DNA from: Kordiimonas sp. SCSIO 12603
GTDB lineage: Bacteria > Pseudomonadota > Alphaproteobacteria > Sphingomonadales > Kordiimonadaceae
DNA length: 64,000 nt
Reading direction: 5' to 3'
Assembly (NCBI RefSeq): GCF_024398035.1
Contig: NZ_CP073748.1
Location: 3,401,001-3,465,000, forward strand
The notes beneath the pieces were generated by a model that had not been told where the DNA came from, searched no databases, and saw only the letters and a list, made by a program, of their open reading frames with translations. The position numbers and the translations under genes were made by a program. Numbering within the stretch: the first letter of the stretch is position 1; each line of letters begins with the position of its first letter. Shown piece after piece: positions 61,634-64,000 of this stretch.

Positions 61634-62815
61634 CTTGGAGCTAGCGAAGTGAATTGGCCCAAACTTAAGCACAAACAACCCAAATGCCAGAAGCCACATA
61701 CCACCAGATGCCCTGATCAACATATCGTAATGATCATACATAAAAGCTGCCATAATGCGGAGGGCAGCCGCTAAATTGACCGCTGTGTAAATAGCCGTCA
61801 AAACAGCGCTATCCGTAAGCGGTAAATTTGCATGTCCAAGTGTTGCTCGTGTCATCACCGCAAGGGTCGTACTTCCCATTGCACCAATGGTCCAGGCGTG
61901 AAGGGCTGTTGTTTCATCAATCAGACCCACCCCTGAAAGCACCAGCAGGGCAAAACCAATAGGCACCCACAAATAGGATATGTGAAGTACAAGTACGATA
62001 GGACTACTGAAGGTTTTCATACCCTTCCAGCGCATAAGCCTAATCACATGCAACACCATCGCGGCGACCGAAGCAAATAAGGTAAAATCGCTATAACCTG
62101 CGATAAATAAAACAAAGGTAAGGACCGTAAACAGGATCACTACCACATCGAACTTATCGAACATAATTGGCAGCTGGTCGTCCATGTTTGTTATACCATC
62201 CTCAACCAGCTTTTTCTTAAGCCAATTAGCGGTAAAAGCCGGAATAATCCGGCCACCGATAATGCAGATAAGCAGCAATAGAATTGCAAGCCCGGTTTGC
62301 CACGGCAGGAAAGGTACTTCCAGCAATTCCAATCTATTCAGGTTGGCAACCAACGCAGATAGAAAAAACAAAACAAACACAGCGATGATTTTGAAATTCC
62401 GTTTATTACCACCAGCGATCACCTCACGCGCCGCAAGCCCAACAAACATGGTGAAAAACAGGATCTCAGAAAGAGACGCTATATTCATAGTTTGAATATC
62501 AAATAACATTAGTGCAGCTGCAAGCCGGGCAACAGCCCAAAAACCAAACATCAGTGCTAAAGTTCCGCCGCGAAGAGGTGTTCGCCCTGTCCAATTAGGA
62601 ATAGCCGTGAAAGCAAACCCGGCAACCACAGCTCCACCATAACCATAGATAAGTTCATGAGCATGCCAGCTGGTTACATCACCAACCAGTTCCATCCCTG
62701 CAGCCAGATACATTATCCACAACCCAAGTGATACAATCGCCCAGAGCGCCGCGGAGAAAAAGAAAACTCGGAATGAACCCGCAAAAATAGCCGGGCCGTT
62801 ATAGGATACTGTCAT
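61628..62815 (-). CDS. nnrS: NnrS family heme-copper membrane protein
   Basis: A 395-residue polytopic protein with about twelve TM helices. NnrS motifs: [29 protein letters not shown] near the N terminus (the conserved HAHE and NWTG) and [24 protein letters not shown] (by position) near the C terminus. NnrS relieves nitrosative stress and is often controlled by an NO-responsive Crp/Fnr regulator; the regulator gene just upstream on the same strand fits that. No nitrite or NO reductase gene is in the window. Confidence 0.92.
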   Translation of the reverse strand: MTVSYNGPAIFAGSFRVFFFSAALWAIVSLGLWIMYLAAGMELVGDVTSWHAHELIYGYGGAVVAGFAFTAIPNWTGRTPLRGGTLALMFGFWAVARLAAALMLFDIQTMNIASLSEILFFTMFVGLAAREVIAGGNKRNFKIIAVFVLFFLSALVANLNRLELLEVPFLPWQTGLAILLLLICIIGGRIIPAFTANWLKKKLVEDGITNMDDQLPIMFDKFDVVVILFTVLTFVLFIAGYSDFTLFASVAAMVLHVIRLMRWKGMKTFSSPIVLVLHISYLWVPIGFALLVLSGVGLIDETTALHAWTIGAMGSTTLAVMTRATLGHANLPLTDSAVLTAIYTAVNLAAALRIMAAFMYDHYDMLIRASGGMWLLAFGLFVLKFGPIHFASSKS

Positions 62816-62858
62816 AGCATCACCTTTCAGCTAATTAGCCTAAGGTTAGGACATTTGA

Positions 62859-62876
62859 TCACATTCCACCATGTGA
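62859..62876. promoter_or_regulatory. TCACAT-N6-ATGTGA dyad upstream of nnrS
   Basis: A perfect 6-bp inverted repeat with a 6-base spacer, 44-61 bases before the nnrS start. The arms resemble a Crp/Fnr half-site but in the opposite order, so assignment to the neighbouring regulator is tentative. Confidence 0.3.
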
Positions 62877-62884
62877 CATGGTGT

Positions 62885-63613
62885 CTAGGTCTGTCGCGGC
62901 ATCACCGGATCTAGCTGAAGGAAACTATCCACCCATCTAACAAAGGCTACAGGTGCTGTGATTTCAACCGCGCCATAGTGAATAGCGAGAAATCCCCGGG
63001 CTTTATAATCCTTCAATTCTTTCCCGATGGCTACTCTGCTTACTCCCAGCATGTCTGCCAGTTCGTGCTGGTTGATGTTGAGATAAGAGTTTTCATGGTG
63101 TTTCATCATTTGGAGAAGCGCTTTCCCCAGCCGATATTTAAGGGGATAGCGGCGGAGATCATCAATCCATTCCAGAGCATTATGGAGCTGTTCGGTTACA
63201 GATTTTAACATCAGAACCGAAAGTTCAGGTTCTTCATTCAGAAGGCCTTCAAAAGCTGTTCGAGAGATATGGCGAATAGATGTTTCACCAACCGTGATAC
63301 CATCATGTGTACGCGGCAGGCCTGCAAGTAGAGGAAACTCCCCATAGCACTGCCCCGCTTTAAGGACGGCACTTACAAGGAACTTACCTTCCACATCCAT
63401 TTTTCCAAAGCAAACACTGCCTTTCGTAATAACGGAAAAAGCTTCAGTTTCATCGCCCCTGCTCTGAATATGTTGATCCGGCACATAATGGGTAACACTT
63501 CCAAGCATATCCAGCTTCTGCCGCAACAAATTCGGTAGAGAACTGTAAAGGCTTGGAACACCCAGGCTCGGGATATAACTCATCTCTTCCACCAAATGAT
63601 AACTAGTTTGCAT
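62885..63613 (-). CDS. Crp/Fnr-family transcriptional regulator
   Basis: A 242-residue regulator: cyclic-nucleotide-type beta-roll (about 40-150, with VITKGSVCFGKMDVEGKFLVSAVLKAGQCYGEFPLLAG by position), dimer helix (about 135-165) and Crp-type winged helix (about 178-230) with INQHELADMLGVSRVAIGKEL. The N terminus has no cysteine cluster, so it is not an iron-sulfur Fnr; the group could be a DNR/NnrR-like or other ligand sensor. It lies 69 bases upstream of nnrS and divergent from the hydroxylase gene. Control of nnrS is inferred by position. Confidence 0.88.
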   Translation of the reverse strand: MQTSYHLVEEMSYIPSLGVPSLYSSLPNLLRQKLDMLGSVTHYVPDQHIQSRGDETEAFSVITKGSVCFGKMDVEGKFLVSAVLKAGQCYGEFPLLAGLPRTHDGITVGETSIRHISRTAFEGLLNEEPELSVLMLKSVTEQLHNALEWIDDLRRYPLKYRLGKALLQMMKHHENSYLNINQHELADMLGVSRVAIGKELKDYKARGFLAIHYGAVEITAPVAFVRWVDSFLQLDPVMPRQT

Positions 63614-63663
63614 TTCAAACTATCAGCTTTTGATAAGCTTGTCATTCACCGTGGGAGGGATGA

Positions 63664-64000
63664 ATGGACTACAAACTGATTATACCGTTGATATTCTTGG
63701 GCTTCGCCTTGGCAGAAATTATATCTTCACGTTTTTTCAGCCAACCACATGAAGACAAAGGCGATAAATGGGTGGAAATCATCAGCACTTTGATGCTGAC
63801 AGGTGTAACCCAGCCTTTCATTCTCATATCCGCTATGTATCTGGCAGAACAAGTTGCTCCAACCTATGCTGGTTCGCTGGCTGAACTAACCATCGGCTTC
63901 AAAATACTAATTCTGCTGATCGGCGATGATATGATGCAATATTGGTGGCACCGCGCTTCCCACACTTTTCCGTTCCTTTATGGGCTGCATCGCGCGCACC
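63664..64000 (+). CDS. fatty acid hydroxylase / sterol desaturase family protein, N-terminal part (cut by window end)
   Basis: The ATG at 63664 follows GGAGGG by five bases; the frame stays open to the last base, giving 112 residues. TM helices are seen at about 4-22, 38-60 and 75-95. The first histidine clusters of the di-iron hydroxylase family are present at the end: DDMMQYWWHRASHTFPFLYGLHRAH, containing HRxSH and HRxH. The family makes hydroxylated or desaturated lipids or carotenoids. The product cannot be named without the missing part. Confidence 0.87.
   Translation, partial: MDYKLIIPLIFLGFALAEIISSRFFSQPHEDKGDKWVEIISTLMLTGVTQPFILISAMYLAEQVAPTYAGSLAELTIGFKILILLIGDDMMQYWWHRASHTFPFLYGLHRAH

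Overview
The window looks like a chromosomal segment of a Gram-negative alphaproteobacterium, probably marine. The reasons are the TonB-dependent receptors, a complete type II secretion (T2SS) locus that includes gspN, a PAS_5-type protein, and a five-step histidine utilisation (hut) set. A Kordiimonas-like organism is my guess from overall flavour; no rRNA is present to confirm it. G+C is moderate. There is no prophage, insertion sequence, CRISPR array or rRNA operon. One tRNA-Ser(GCT) is present.

Layout: 1-1.2 kb holds the tail of a TonB receptor plus an alpha/beta hydrolase. 1.2-4.7 kb is a large secreted beta-propeller/amidohydrolase. 4.9-5.5 kb holds two tandem small proteins with double-glycine leaders. 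5.5-12 kb holds a PLP aminotransferase and a TetR-controlled RND efflux pair. 12.1-14.1 kb holds a ferredoxin-NADP reductase behind a Fur-like box, then a periplasmic thioredoxin-like protein with a CxxS site. 14.1-25.4 kb is a minus-strand gspC-D-E-F-G-H-I-J-K-L-M-N operon ending in a small lipoprotein gene. Directly upstream and co-oriented (25.5-32.3 kb) are a TonB receptor, a lipoprotein built of two near-identical halves, a short prepilin peptidase and a small TPR-like exported protein. I infer that this is one functional block, with the surface lipoprotein and receptor as possible clients of the secretion machine.

32.6-39.7 kb is mixed: an exported orphan, an osmoprotectant-type ABC importer, a soluble triple-PAS chemotaxis transducer, a YHS protein, a DUF123 nuclease-fold protein and an NDM-like subclass B1 metallo-beta-lactamase. 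39.7-45.7 kb is an accessory signalling region. It has a 670-bp gene-free stretch with several stem-loops, a seven-TM hybrid histidine kinase, a convergent OmpR-type regulator, and four small orphan proteins, one of them a degenerate receiver. Arrays of TACA-type half-sites repeated every 10 bp occur four times around these genes and probably mark the regulator's sites. 45.8-51.8 kb is a YbbAP-like ABC exporter divergent from a PhoPQ-like two-component system and an exported hydrolase. The box TTGACA(T/G)-N4-TTGACAT occurs both in the divergent promoter and before the hydrolase, suggesting a small regulon.

51.9-54.2 kb holds tRNA-Ser, a haloalkane dehalogenase, a PAS_5 protein and an ICMT-like methyltransferase. 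54.2-61.6 kb is the hut locus (hutFCUHG divergent from hutI), with a palindromic HutC-type operator between the two arms. 61.6-64 kb holds NnrS, a Crp/Fnr-family regulator and the start of a fatty acid hydroxylase cut by the window end. All functions are read from sequence motifs and recalled family knowledge; no database search was run.
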